Positions 1 through 5,664 of a stretch of 6,395 nt of DNA are shown piece after piece. Position 1 is the first letter of the stretch, and each line of letters opens with the position of its first letter. Origin of the DNA: Anaerolineae bacterium (GTDB lineage Bacteria; Chloroflexota; Anaerolineae; SSC4; Amarolineaceae); the NCBI GenBank assembly GCA_013693795.1, contig CP059258.1:3882461-3888855 (forward strand), given 5' to 3'. The position numbers were made by a program, and so were the translations under genes. Below the pieces are notes generated by a model that had not been told where the DNA came from, searched no databases, and saw only the letters and a list, made by a program, of their open reading frames with translations.

Positions 1-101
1 GCAAGGGGCCCTGTTTGGGCGAATACGCCCATCGGCGCCAGTGCCAGGAGCAACACCATCACGACGACGGCGAACGGCACTCTCAGGTGTATGTTGCGCA
101 T
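1..101 (-). CDS. N-terminus of a secreted protein (partial, runs off left edge)
   Basis: The ATG at 101-99 opens a frame that stays open to the window edge and encodes 33 residues beginning MRNIHLRVPFAVVVMVLLLA. The product has a short basic n-region (two Arg, one His), a hydrophobic core of about 15 residues and a probable signal peptidase I site after VFA (VFA|QTG), so the protein should be exported. No lipobox cysteine follows, so it does not look like a lipoprotein. A purine-rich AAAGGA (minus strand, 120-115) lies 13 bases upstream, a slightly long spacing. The frame follows the cadherin-like gene by 99 bases in the same direction and probably belongs to the same secreted-protein cluster. 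Everything after the signal peptide is outside the window, so the function is unknown. It is too short here to be found by length alone; the call rests on the signal peptide, the ribosome-binding site and the context. Confidence 0.72.
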   Translation of the reverse strand, partial: MRNIHLRVPFAVVVMVLLLALAPMGVFAQTGPL

Positions 102-114
102 AGTGTTTGTTTCA

Positions 115-120
115 TCCTTT
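115..120 (-). promoter_or_regulatory. Probable ribosome-binding site of the left-edge gene
   Basis: On the minus strand AAAGGA precedes the ATG at 101 with 13 intervening bases. The spacing is longer than the usual 5-9, but no better site lies closer. An ATG overlapping this site (114-112) opens a frame that soon stops at TGA, which supports the start at 101. Confidence 0.45.
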
Positions 121-135
121 CATAATCATTGATTT

Positions 136-181
136 GGATGTCCGGTCAGCCGTGCGAGAAGCACACGGCTGACCGGCATCC
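136..181 (-). terminator. Long intergenic hairpin, possible terminator or mRNA-end element
   Basis: A perfect 13-bp inverted repeat (CCGGTCAGCCGTG at 142-154 and its complement at 164-176) encloses a 9-base loop. The stem extends by GGATG (136-140) against CATCC (177-181) with one bulged base at 141, giving about 18 pairs. It lies 20 bases after the stop of the cadherin-like gene and 35 bases before the start of the next gene. No run of T follows on either strand, so it is not a canonical Rho-independent terminator. A role in partial termination, 3'-end protection or differential expression within the operon is equally possible. The structure is seen directly; the function is inferred. Confidence 0.6.
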
Positions 182-200
182 TCACAAGTCTTCTGCTCTA

Positions 201-1946
201 CTAAAAACCGTAGTCAAGCCTTTCGGCGTCGTTGTTGTTGTCGTCCCGGTCTTCACCGCCGCTTCCCGGTACGATCGCTACACTGAGGGTGTAGCTGCCA
301 TGGGTCTGTCCAGCGTCCCACCGGGCCTCGAACCCAAAGGTCGCCTCGCTAAGCCCAAGTACCGTCGCAGTCGTCGTGAAGATGTGGGCACTCGCATCTT
401 CGGTGTGGGTCCACAGGGAGTTCTGAACTGGTATCCCGCTGACCGGTAGTTGAGTAAAGCTGCCATTCCAGCCATTGTACATCGTCCAACGCGGGTCTTT
501 GGGAATACGCAGGGTGATGGTGCCTGACGTGTTCGCTCCCTTGATTTCGATGGCCCTGACATAGATCTCATACTCGGTGACTCCGGACATCACGTTCGGT
601 ACGGCCATAATGATGGGCGTCAAGTCAGGTACCAGCGTCGGCGGCGTCGGCACATGCGTCAGGTAGAGCGTGGCCGTAGCCGTTGCCATCGGCGACCCGT
701 CGTCCTTGATCGTGTACGGGATCACCGCCGTGCCCACGAAGCCAGGCACAGGAACCCAGATGTAGGCTCCGGTCTCCGGATCCACCGTCAGCGTCCCGAT
801 GGGGCTGCCGTTCTGCTTGATCGTAACCGGAACACCGGCCACCGGCGCAGTGTCAGGCGTGCCATCGCCATCGCTGTCGATCAGCGTCACGTCCTGGTCG
901 TTGCCCTCGGGGTCGAAGTCGTTGGTCAGGATGTTCCCGGTCAACGTCTCACCCTGGCTGCCCACGTTGGCGTCGTCGTTGGCGAAGGTCTGGTTGCCCG
1001 CATTCGGCACGACGGTGATGGTCAGCGTCGCATCGTCAGTCAGGTGGCCCGGATCCTCGATGGTGTACTCCACCGGCACCTGACCCGTGAAGCCAGGCTC
1101 TGGCGTGAAGGTCCACGTCCCATCGGGGTTGACGGTCAGCGTCCCGGCTGGCACGATGTTGCCGTTCTCGTCCGTGCCGTACACCGGGGTCGGCGTGCCC
1201 AGCGTCACCGGATCGTCCGCCAGCCCGTCGCCGTCGAGGTCGACCTTGACTTGCGTCAGGGTGATCGGATCGCCGTCCGGGTCGCTGTCGTTGACCAGCA
1301 CGTTGCCATCCACCGGCGTACCCTGCTCGGTGCTGGCCGTGTCGTCCTGCGCCACCGGCGGGTCGTTGGCCGGCGTGTCGGCTACCACCTTGATGGTCAG
1401 CGTCGCGCTGTCGGTCGCCGGCGTTGCATTGTCATCGGTGATGGTGTACTCCACCGGTACCGTGCCCGTGAAGTTGGGCGCCGGTGTGTAGGTGTAGCTG
1501 CCATCCCCATTCAGCGTGATCGTCCCAGCGGGCACGATGGCGCCCGTGAGATCCACGCCGTACACGGCCGTCGCCACGCCGACGGGCAGCACGTCATCCA
1601 CCAGGCCGTCGCCGTCGGTGTCGGCCAACGCACCCGTCACCGTCTGGGTATCCCCTTCCAGGTCGAAGTCGTTGGTCAGCACATCGCCGCTCACCGGCAC
1701 GTTCACCGGCGTCTGGTTGATGTCGTTGATCGCATAGGTGCTGTTCGGTCGCGCCAGGTTGGTCAGGTAGAGCGTCGCCGTGGCGCACGCCTGCGGCGTC
1801 CCGTCGTCGCAGGCCTGGTACGGGATCACCGCCGTGCCCACGAAGCCAGGCACAGGAACCCAGATGTAGGCTCCGGTCTCCGGATCCACCGTCAGCGTCC
1901 CGATGGGGCTGCCGTTCTGCTCGATCGTGATCGGTGTGCCCGCCAC
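201..1946 (-). CDS. C-terminal segment of the cadherin-like repeat protein
   Basis: This open segment of 581 codons carries the end of domain C1, the complete triplet A2 (starts NSTYAINDINQ), B2 (starts NDPPVAQDDTAST) and C2 (starts NQTFANDDANV), then a distinct C-terminal domain of about 146 residues. The nominal GTG start at 1946 is only the first start-like codon after the frameshift near 1960; the true reading enters from the preceding segment. The C-terminal domain has the run NVMSGVTEYEIYVRA, a tryptophan-rich middle (RWTMYNGWNG, SLWTHTED) and an acidic end SGGEDRDDNNNDAERLDYGF. From memory it resembles a terminal domain following Ig-like repeats in some Bacteroidota surface proteins; this resemblance could not be checked. 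There is no ribosome-binding site of its own, so it is unlikely to be an independent gene. Confidence 0.75.
   Translation of the reverse strand: MAGTPITIEQNGSPIGTLTVDPETGAYIWVPVPGFVGTAVIPYQACDDGTPQACATATLYLTNLARPNSTYAINDINQTPVNVPVSGDVLTNDFDLEGDTQTVTGALADTDGDGLVDDVLPVGVATAVYGVDLTGAIVPAGTITLNGDGSYTYTPAPNFTGTVPVEYTITDDNATPATDSATLTIKVVADTPANDPPVAQDDTASTEQGTPVDGNVLVNDSDPDGDPITLTQVKVDLDGDGLADDPVTLGTPTPVYGTDENGNIVPAGTLTVNPDGTWTFTPEPGFTGQVPVEYTIEDPGHLTDDATLTITVVPNAGNQTFANDDANVGSQGETLTGNILTNDFDPEGNDQDVTLIDSDGDGTPDTAPVAGVPVTIKQNGSPIGTLTVDPETGAYIWVPVPGFVGTAVIPYTIKDDGSPMATATATLYLTHVPTPPTLVPDLTPIIMAVPNVMSGVTEYEIYVRAIEIKGANTSGTITLRIPKDPRWTMYNGWNGSFTQLPVSGIPVQNSLWTHTEDASAHIFTTTATVLGLSEATFGFEARWDAGQTHGSYTLSVAIVPGSGGEDRDDNNNDAERLDYGF
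655..1757 (-). repeat. Tandem 1.1-kb direct repeat, copy 2 (A2-B2-C2)
   Basis: This unit encodes 368 residues and is repeated immediately upstream in the gene at 1758-2848. Matching landmarks are offset by 1104 bases at one end, 1103 in the middle and 1102 at the other end, exactly as expected from a 1104-base in-frame period with two single-base losses in copy 1. Roughly 878-1195 matches 1981-2298 with only about two differences seen by eye; the linker segments between domains vary more. Domain boundaries: C2 about 655-1008, B2 about 1009-1380, A2 about 1381-1757. Confidence 0.88.
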
Positions 1947-2848
1947 CGGCGCGGTATCGGGGTGCCGTCGCCGTCGCTGTCGATCAGCGTCACGTCCTGG
2001 TCGTTGCCCTCGGGGTCGAAGTCGTTGGTCAGGATGTTCCCGGTCAACGTCTCACCCTGGCTGCCCACGTTGGCGTCGTCGTTGGCGAAGGTCTGGTTGC
2101 CCGCATTCGGCACGACGGTGATGGTCAGCGTCGCATCGTCAGTCAGGTGGCCCGGATCCTCGATGGTGTACTCCACCGGCACCTGACCTGTGAAGCCAGG
2201 CTCTGGCGTGAAGGCCCACGTCCCATCGGGGTTGACGGTCAGCGTCCCGGCTGGCACGATGTTGCCGTTCTCGTCCGTGCCGTACACCGGGGTCGGCGTG
2301 CTCAGCGGTATCACATCATCCGCCTCGCCGTCGCCGTCGGTGTCGACCTTGACTTGCGTCAGGGTGATCGGATCGCCGTCCGGGTCGCTGTCGTTGACCA
2401 GCACGTTGCCATCCACCGGCGTACCCTGCTCGGTGCTGGCCGTGTCGTCCTGCGCCACCGGCGGATCGTTGGCCGGCGTGTCGGCCACCACCTTGATGGT
2501 CAACGTCGCACTGTCGGTCGCCGGCTGCGTATTGTCATCGGTGATGGTGTACTCCACCGGTACCGTGCCCGTGAAGTTGAGCGCCGGTATGTAGGTGTAC
2601 GTGCCATTCGCGTTCAGCGTGATCGTCCCGGCGGGGACCACGTTCCCTGGTTGTCCACGCCGTAGATGGCCGTGGGCATGCCGATGGGCAGCACCTCATT
2701 GAGCTGGCCATCGCCATTTCGGTCAACCAGCGCACCCGTCACCGTCTGGTTGTCGCCTTCCAGATCGAAGTCGTTGGTCAGCACATCGCCGCTCACCGGC
2801 ACGTTCACCGGCGTCTGGTTGATGTCGTTAACGGCGTAGGTCGAATTG
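1758..2848 (-). repeat. Tandem 1.1-kb direct repeat, copy 1 (A1-B1-C1)
   Basis: Partner of the unit at 655-1757. Both frameshifts of this gene (near 1960 and 2643) lie in this copy, and the other copy supplies the intact reference at both positions. The C1 end differs from C2: C1 has the Cys-containing QACDDGTPQACATA where C2 has TIKDDGSPMATATA. Confidence 0.86.
1892..2641 (-). CDS. Middle segment of the cadherin-like repeat protein (A1 second half, B1, C1 start)
   Basis: From the GTG at 2641 the frame reads VPAGTITLNANGTYTYIPA, the second half of domain A1, then all of B1 and the first half of C1 up to LIDSDGDGTP. After that the frame goes astray (IPRRWRAHRS...) and stops at 1892. The last 16-20 codons are therefore out-of-frame read-through; the true sequence resumes in the 201-1946 frame. 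The matching site in copy 2 (about 857) carries one extra base, GGCGTGCC, where this copy has GGGGTGCC at 1959-1966, which shows a one-base loss here. Domain content: B1 has the acidic motifs NDSDPDGDP and DTDGDGEADD, likely Ca2+ ligands. Confidence 0.72.
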   Translation of the reverse strand: MVPAGTITLNANGTYTYIPALNFTGTVPVEYTITDDNTQPATDSATLTIKVVADTPANDPPVAQDDTASTEQGTPVDGNVLVNDSDPDGDPITLTQVKVDTDGDGEADDVIPLSTPTPVYGTDENGNIVPAGTLTVNPDGTWAFTPEPGFTGQVPVEYTIEDPGHLTDDATLTITVVPNAGNQTFANDDANVGSQGETLTGNILTNDFDPEGNDQDVTLIDSDGDGTPIPRRWRAHRSRSSRTAAPSGR

Positions 2849-3114
2849 CAGTCCTCCACCAGCACAGTGCTGGTGTTGTTCGCGCTATTGGAATCCTCAT
2901 TGCTCGAAGACACAGTGGCTGTGTTCGCGATGGCAACGCACTGTCCCAACGTAACGGACGCCGTATTATTGGCAGGGTTTGTATCGTTATCTGCTGTGAT
3001 CACTGCCGTGTTAGTAATGGTCTCTTGGGCGGAGGCCGTCAAGGCGCCTCCCCACAGGAAGGAAACCAACAACAGCAACAACCCCGATAGCAGAATGTTT
3101 CTGTGTCGTTTCAT
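2614..3114 (-). CDS. N-terminal segment of the cadherin-like repeat protein, with signal peptide
   Basis: The ATG at 3114-3112 is supported by a strong GGAGGA site 8 bases upstream. Residues 1-29 form a classical Sec signal peptide. Residues 30-89 hold two imperfect 30-residue repeats, ITNTAVITADNDTNPANNT...GQC and IANTATVSSSNEDSNSANNT...EDC, matching the end portion of DUF11-type repeats. Domain A1 begins at residue 90 (NSTYAVNDINQ). In-frame sense is lost after YGVDNQG near 2643: the read-through TWSPPGRSR replaces the expected N-V-VPAG. One missing A in AAC (two A where three are expected, 2643-2644) restores the frame. Confidence 0.8.
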   Translation of the reverse strand: MKRHRNILLSGLLLLLVSFLWGGALTASAQETITNTAVITADNDTNPANNTASVTLGQCVAIANTATVSSSNEDSNSANNTSTVLVEDCNSTYAVNDINQTPVNVPVSGDVLTNDFDLEGDNQTVTGALVDRNGDGQLNEVLPIGMPTAIYGVDNQGTWSPPGRSR

Positions 3115-3122
3115 CAGGTCAT

Positions 3123-3128
3123 TCCTCC
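3123..3128 (-). promoter_or_regulatory. Ribosome-binding site of the cadherin-like gene
   Basis: GGAGGA on the minus strand lies 8 bases before the ATG at 3114, a near-ideal Shine-Dalgarno site. It fixes the start of this gene and shows that it is translated separately from the upstream gene, whose stop lies 84 bases away. No hairpin or T-run is evident in that gap, so read-through transcription is plausible. Confidence 0.8.
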
Positions 3129-3245
3129 ATATCCCTTATGCATACCCTGGCAACGCATCGTTATGCACATTACAAAGCACTACACATCAGTCCGTGCGTC
3201 ACGGGTATGTCACGTTGATGAGTACGGTGCAGGTCTCACCGACAT

Positions 3246-3752
3246 TCATCGTCGACATAGAGGCGCTAAGGTTGTGGCCGCTGACGTTAACCGATGCACT
3301 GCTTCCTGAGAGCAACCGATAGTGGGTGTGCCGTTGATATTCAACACGGCAGGGATCGCATCGGTGAGCAGGACATTCTGCCCGATATTGGGGCCGGCGT
3401 TGAACACAGCCACGGAATAGGTGAAAGGAACGCCACGCTGGATACGGTTGATGCTGGCCGTCTTGACGACGCTGAGATCGGTAACCGGGCCGCCCTGGCA
3501 GATAGCAGAATCGCGCGTGTCCACGTAGGCCGCGTACACCCGGACGATATTGAGGGCGCTGGCCAGCGATCCGACGCTGATCTGAACCTCATCGAAAGAC
3601 AGCGAGGTCTTGAAGCCGATATTGTAGCGGCCGGGACCGATGCCAATCCAGTTAACCAGAGCGGCCAGGTCGAGCAGGGCGCCGCCGGATTTGCTCTCCC
3701 GGAGTGCGCCGTCCAGATATGTCTTGACAGTGATGGTTTCTGAATAGATCAA
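3246..3752 (-). CDS. Second half of R4 and start of the DUF11-like domain
   Basis: The frame reads SETITVKTYLDGALRES, YNIGFKTSLSFDEVQI, VRVYAAYVDTRDSAICQGG, then the DUF11-like start TDLSVVKTASINRIQRGVPF and TYSVAVFNAGPNIGQNVLLT. The apparent end after IGCSQEAVHRL is out-of-frame. Adding one G at 3305-3306 gives GCS-Q-GSSASVNVSGHNLSAS and then MSTMNVGETCTVLINVTYP, with the stop at 3201-3199. That restores a complete DUF11-like domain with its closing CTV strand, so the true gene end is 3199 rather than 3246. Confidence 0.72.
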   Translation of the reverse strand: MIYSETITVKTYLDGALRESKSGGALLDLAALVNWIGIGPGRYNIGFKTSLSFDEVQISVGSLASALNIVRVYAAYVDTRDSAICQGGPVTDLSVVKTASINRIQRGVPFTYSVAVFNAGPNIGQNVLLTDAIPAVLNINGTPTIGCSQEAVHRLTSAATTLAPLCRR

Positions 3753-3949
3753 CCTGAGCCAACGTGTTCAGGTCTTGGATGGCGAAGCCGACCGTGCTGC
3801 CGGCAGGGTAGGTGGTGATGCCGTCCTGAACCGCGATGGACCCTTGTGACAGGACGCCCGCTACCATGGTGATGGTGGCGAAATCCGCCTGGCTGGGTGT
3901 AATCACGGCCGGTACATTGTTCACCGAACAACCGACACAGGCTACGCCT
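3743..3949 (-). CDS. First half of repeat R4 (short frame segment)
   Basis: Between two breaks a third frame reads GVACVGCSVNNVPAVITPSQ, ADFATITMVAGVLSQGSIAV and QDGITTYPAGSTVGFAIQDL, then NTLAQVDL. This is the first half of R4, matching R3 nearly position by position. The segment is open in a longer frame (3652-4122), but the flanks of that frame do not resemble any repeat. One extra T at 3743-3744 separates it from the next segment, which continues SETITVKTYLDGALRES. Confidence 0.66.
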
Positions 3950-4519
3950 GAGGCCCGTGCGAGGGCCGTCGATGACGACCGGGAAGGTGGGGTTGACCAG
4001 CCAATAGGTCTGGTTACACACGAGGTTGACCTCGCAGAAACGCTGGAAGACAGCCCGGTAAACCTTGATAACACCCACGTCGGCTCCCGCAAACGAGGTG
4101 ACGCTGATACGAACGGTGTCAAACGGCAACGAGGCGATGAAGCCTACAGTCCGCCGTCCGTCATCCCCGAGAAGAGAGGTGTTGGCAAAGATCAATTGCC
4201 CCGTGCCAGTTCGGGTTTCTTGCAGCACGTTGTTGAGATAGGTTCTGACCGTAATGTTGCTGAGCACATTGACGTCGATCAGTTTCGGATGTTCGATGTC
4301 GAAGCCTGCAAAGGTACCTGCCGGATAGTCGGTCAGCACATCCTGGACAGCGATGTGGGCCGTCGAAGCGATGCCCGCCAACAAGGTGATGCTGGCGTAG
4401 TCGTTCAGGTTTTCGTTGACGATATTCTCGGTGTTCTGGATGTTGCAGCCCACGCAGGCCACGCCGTCGAGACCGGTCTTGGTGCCGTCGATGATGACGG
4501 GGTAGGTGGGCATGGTCAT
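3749..4519 (-). CDS. Repeat R3 segment of the four-repeat surface protein
   Basis: The frame carries MPTYPVIIDGTKTGLDGVAC, then VGCNIQNTENIVNENLNDYA, YPAGTFAGFDI, VRTYLNNVLQET, VGFIASLPFDTVRI, VYRAVFQRFCEVNLVCNQTY and the linker WLVNPTFPVVIDGPRTGLR. The true frame is lost near 3949; the final 65 or so codons (RSLCRLFGEQCTG...) are out-of-frame. R3 is the most complete repeat and serves as the template for locating the breaks in the others. Its Cys pattern, CVGC at the start and FC.....CN at the end, suggests disulfide bonds in the exported protein. Confidence 0.7.
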   Translation of the reverse strand: MTMPTYPVIIDGTKTGLDGVACVGCNIQNTENIVNENLNDYASITLLAGIASTAHIAVQDVLTDYPAGTFAGFDIEHPKLIDVNVLSNITVRTYLNNVLQETRTGTGQLIFANTSLLGDDGRRTVGFIASLPFDTVRISVTSFAGADVGVIKVYRAVFQRFCEVNLVCNQTYWLVNPTFPVVIDGPRTGLRRSLCRLFGEQCTGRDYTQPGGFRHHHHGSGRPVTRVHRGSGRHHHLPCRQHGRLRHPRPEHVGSG

Positions 4520-4544
4520 GCTGGTGGGGGTGTTGCACTGGAGT

Positions 4545-5009
4545 TCAGGCCCCGCAGAACTTCATGACCACGGCATTGTAGACCTGGGTCGCACCGACAT
4601 CGACCCCCACGGGTTGACTGATGGTGTAGCGGATTTCGTTGAAGCTCTGGGTGGTCTTGAAGCCGACGACGATGCGCCCTGAGGATTGTAGAACAGGTGC
4701 GCCAATGAAGAGATTGTTGGCGCTGACCGTCTCACGCAACGCGCCATTCAGATAAGTGCGCACCATGCTGTTGCCCAGCAAGGAGACCTGAGCCAGCGAG
4801 CCGCTGCTGATCTCAAAGCCGGCGAAATAGCCGGCCGGGAAGACATCGCCCCGACTGGCAACCGAGATGCTGGCATTAGCGAGGACGCCCACGTTCAGAG
4901 ACAAGGTGGCAGAGTTGTCAGGATTGCTGTCGACAACGTTATCGGTATTGGAGACGATGCCCAGGCCAACGCCCGAGATGCCCGTGCGCGAGGCCGATAA
5001 GCGCGCCAT
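4545..5009 (-). CDS. Repeat R2 segment of the four-repeat surface protein
   Basis: In-frame sense begins at RTGISGVGLGIVSNTDNV (near 4985) and runs to MKFCG, where the frame meets TGA at 4547-4545. Reading three rather than four G at 4550-4553 converts the end into FCGPELQCNTPTSMTMPTYP and joins it to the next segment; R1 has the parallel AGPEPACN. Key features: VFPAGYFAGFEI, VRTYLNGALRET, VVGFKTTQSFNEIRY, VYNAVVMKFCG. The codons before RTG are out-of-frame. There is no independent start or ribosome-binding site. Confidence 0.7.
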   Translation of the reverse strand: MARLSASRTGISGVGLGIVSNTDNVVDSNPDNSATLSLNVGVLANASISVASRGDVFPAGYFAGFEISSGSLAQVSLLGNSMVRTYLNGALRETVSANNLFIGAPVLQSSGRIVVGFKTTQSFNEIRYTISQPVGVDVGATQVYNAVVMKFCGA

Positions 5010-5664
5010 AGGTGGGCTGGTTCAGGTTGGTATAGACGTTGCACGCCGGTTCCGGGCCTGCCTTGGGTTTGAACACTTCGGCGTAGTAAACCGACACGGT
5101 GCCGACGCCAAGGATGCCGGTAGCGGTGAGGCGCACACGGTTGAAGGGCTGAGCGGCCCAGAAGCCGCCCTTGTACTTGCCTCCGCCGAGATCGACCAGG
5201 AGGCTGCCGGACACAATCTGGGACTCCTGTTGGGTATCGCCGAGATAGGTGGTGACGCGTATCTGGCTGCCGACGCCTATGTTGGTGTCACCAAGCACGA
5301 AGCCGGCATAGGTGCCCGGCTGAAAGGCATTCCCGCCAGTGGCGCTATTGGCCCTGACTTCGATCCAGGCGGTGCCACCGACCAGATACCCCCAAGTGGC
5401 AGCATTGCCGAGGTTCGCATCGATGACGTTGCCTTTGTTGGCGAAATGATCCGCGCCAAAAATATTCTTTGAACTAACAACCTCGAGGTTGCTGAAGTTG
5501 TTAGTGGTCAGGCTGTAGAACTGGTTTTCGGGCGTGTCGTTACCGCCGGTGCTGAACAACGACGCGGCAGACGTGTCAAAAGACGCAGCGGCAGGCGCCG
5601 CCGCGTAGGCGTTGGCGAGAGGCGTCACTAACATGACCACCAACATGAAAACCGAAAACAGCAA
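4939..5664 (-). CDS. N-terminal segment of the four-repeat surface protein (signal peptide and R1)
   Basis: The frame reads from a TTG at 5664 through the signal peptide MLFSVFMLVVMLVTPLANAY and repeat R1, which includes FQPGTYAGFVLG, VTTYLGDTQQES, GGFWAAQPFNRVRL and VSVYYAEVF. It then continues AGPEPACNVYTNLNQPTYGALIGLA, after which the true frame is lost near 4988. The last 17 codons (HGHLGRWPGH...) are out-of-frame. R1 is the most divergent of the four repeats: it lacks the VACVGC opening and has a longer entry, NNFSNLEVVSSKNIFGADHF. The TTG has no good ribosome-binding site; see the alternative start at 5715. Confidence 0.72.
   Translation of the reverse strand: MLFSVFMLVVMLVTPLANAYAAAPAAASFDTSAASLFSTGGNDTPENQFYSLTTNNFSNLEVVSSKNIFGADHFANKGNVIDANLGNAATWGYLVGGTAWIEVRANSATGGNAFQPGTYAGFVLGDTNIGVGSQIRVTTYLGDTQQESQIVSGSLLVDLGGGKYKGGFWAAQPFNRVRLTATGILGVGTVSVYYAEVFKPKAGPEPACNVYTNLNQPTYGALIGLAHGHLGRWPGHRLQYR

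Larger units (their letters stand above)
201..3114 (-). pseudogene. Secreted tandem Ig/cadherin-like repeat protein, two frameshifts (full reconstructed span)
   Basis: Restoring one base near 2643 and one near 1960 gives a single 971-residue protein ending in tandem TAG TAG stops (203-201 and 200-198). Order: signal peptide 1-29 (basic MKRHR, hydrophobic core, cleavage near TASA|Q); two 30-residue DUF11-like half repeats (about 30-89), each with the NTA...ANNT signature and ending in Cys; triplet A1-B1-C1 (90-457) and its duplicate A2-B2-C2 (458-825), made of Ig/cadherin-like domains of 118-126 residues; and a C-terminal domain (826-971). Domains carry NDFDLEGD, NDSDPDGD and DxDGDG-type acidic motifs typical of Ca2+-binding surface repeats. 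No LPXTG, PEP-CTERM or transmembrane anchor is present. It probably acts outside the cell as an adhesin or structural protein. It follows the other repeat-protein gene by 84 bases. The reading is well preserved on both sides of each break, so sequencing error is as likely as gene decay. Confidence 0.8.
3199..5664 (-). pseudogene. Secreted four-repeat surface protein with C-terminal DUF11-like domain, five frameshifts (full reconstructed span)
   Basis: Joining six frame segments gives a protein of about 822 residues counted from the TTG at 5664. Order: signal peptide 1-~22 (hydrophobic, ANAYA|A); repeat R1 ~40-210, R2 ~215-375, R3 ~385-565, R4 ~570-720; DUF11-like domain ~725-822 starting TDLSVVKTASINRIQ and ending GETCTVLINVTYP followed by TGA (3201-3199). 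Each repeat contains a PAG-(T/Y/S)-x-x-GF motif, a V(R/K)TYL-(N/D)-(G/N)-x-L(R/Q)E(T/S) strand, a VGF/GF...F(D/N)-x-(V/I)R strand and a VY.AV ending. R3 and R4 open with TGL..VACVGC; R2 and R3 end in FC....CN. Frame breaks lie near 4988, 4550-4553, 3949, 3743-3744 and 3305-3306. The repeats prove the correct reading on both sides. Likely extracellular; binding partner unknown. Repeats of this type occur, from memory, in Bacteroidota and Chloroflexota surface proteins. Pseudogene versus sequencing error is undecided. Confidence 0.78.

Noticed and set aside
201..300. LPXTG or PEP-CTERM style sorting signal at the end of the cadherin-like protein
   Set aside because: The end is acidic and polar (DRDDNNNDAERLDYGF), with no hydrophobic helix, no LPXTG-like motif and no basic tail.
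129..449. Plus-strand frame of 106 codons including a run of valines
   Set aside because: The valine run is the complement of the Asp/Asn-rich end of the cadherin-like protein, and the frame begins inside the intergenic hairpin.
654..2186. Open frame of 510 codons on the plus strand, antisense to the cadherin-like gene
   Set aside because: The product is Arg/Val/His-rich low-complexity sequence repeated with the same 1.1-kb period as the minus-strand gene. It is a shadow of the Asp/Gly/Val/Thr-rich repeats in GC-rich DNA, without a signal peptide or motif, while the minus strand gives clear domains.
1934..2665. Plus-strand frame of 243 codons, near copy of part of the frame above
   Set aside because: Same antisense shadow in the second repeat copy; similarity between the two shadows simply follows from the DNA repeat.
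655..2848. CRISPR-like or short tandem repeat array
   Set aside because: The repeats are long coding units of 1.1 kb (and domains of about 120 codons), without short identical repeats and unique spacers.
3836..4567. Plus-strand frame of 243 codons opposite the four-repeat gene
   Set aside because: No recognisable domain or ribosome-binding site; the minus strand encodes repeats R3 and R4 across the same bases.
3300..4990. Programmed ribosomal frameshifting as the cause of the breaks
   Set aside because: The five sites in this gene share no common slippery heptamer or downstream structure, require different directions of shift, and would have to work five times in one message.
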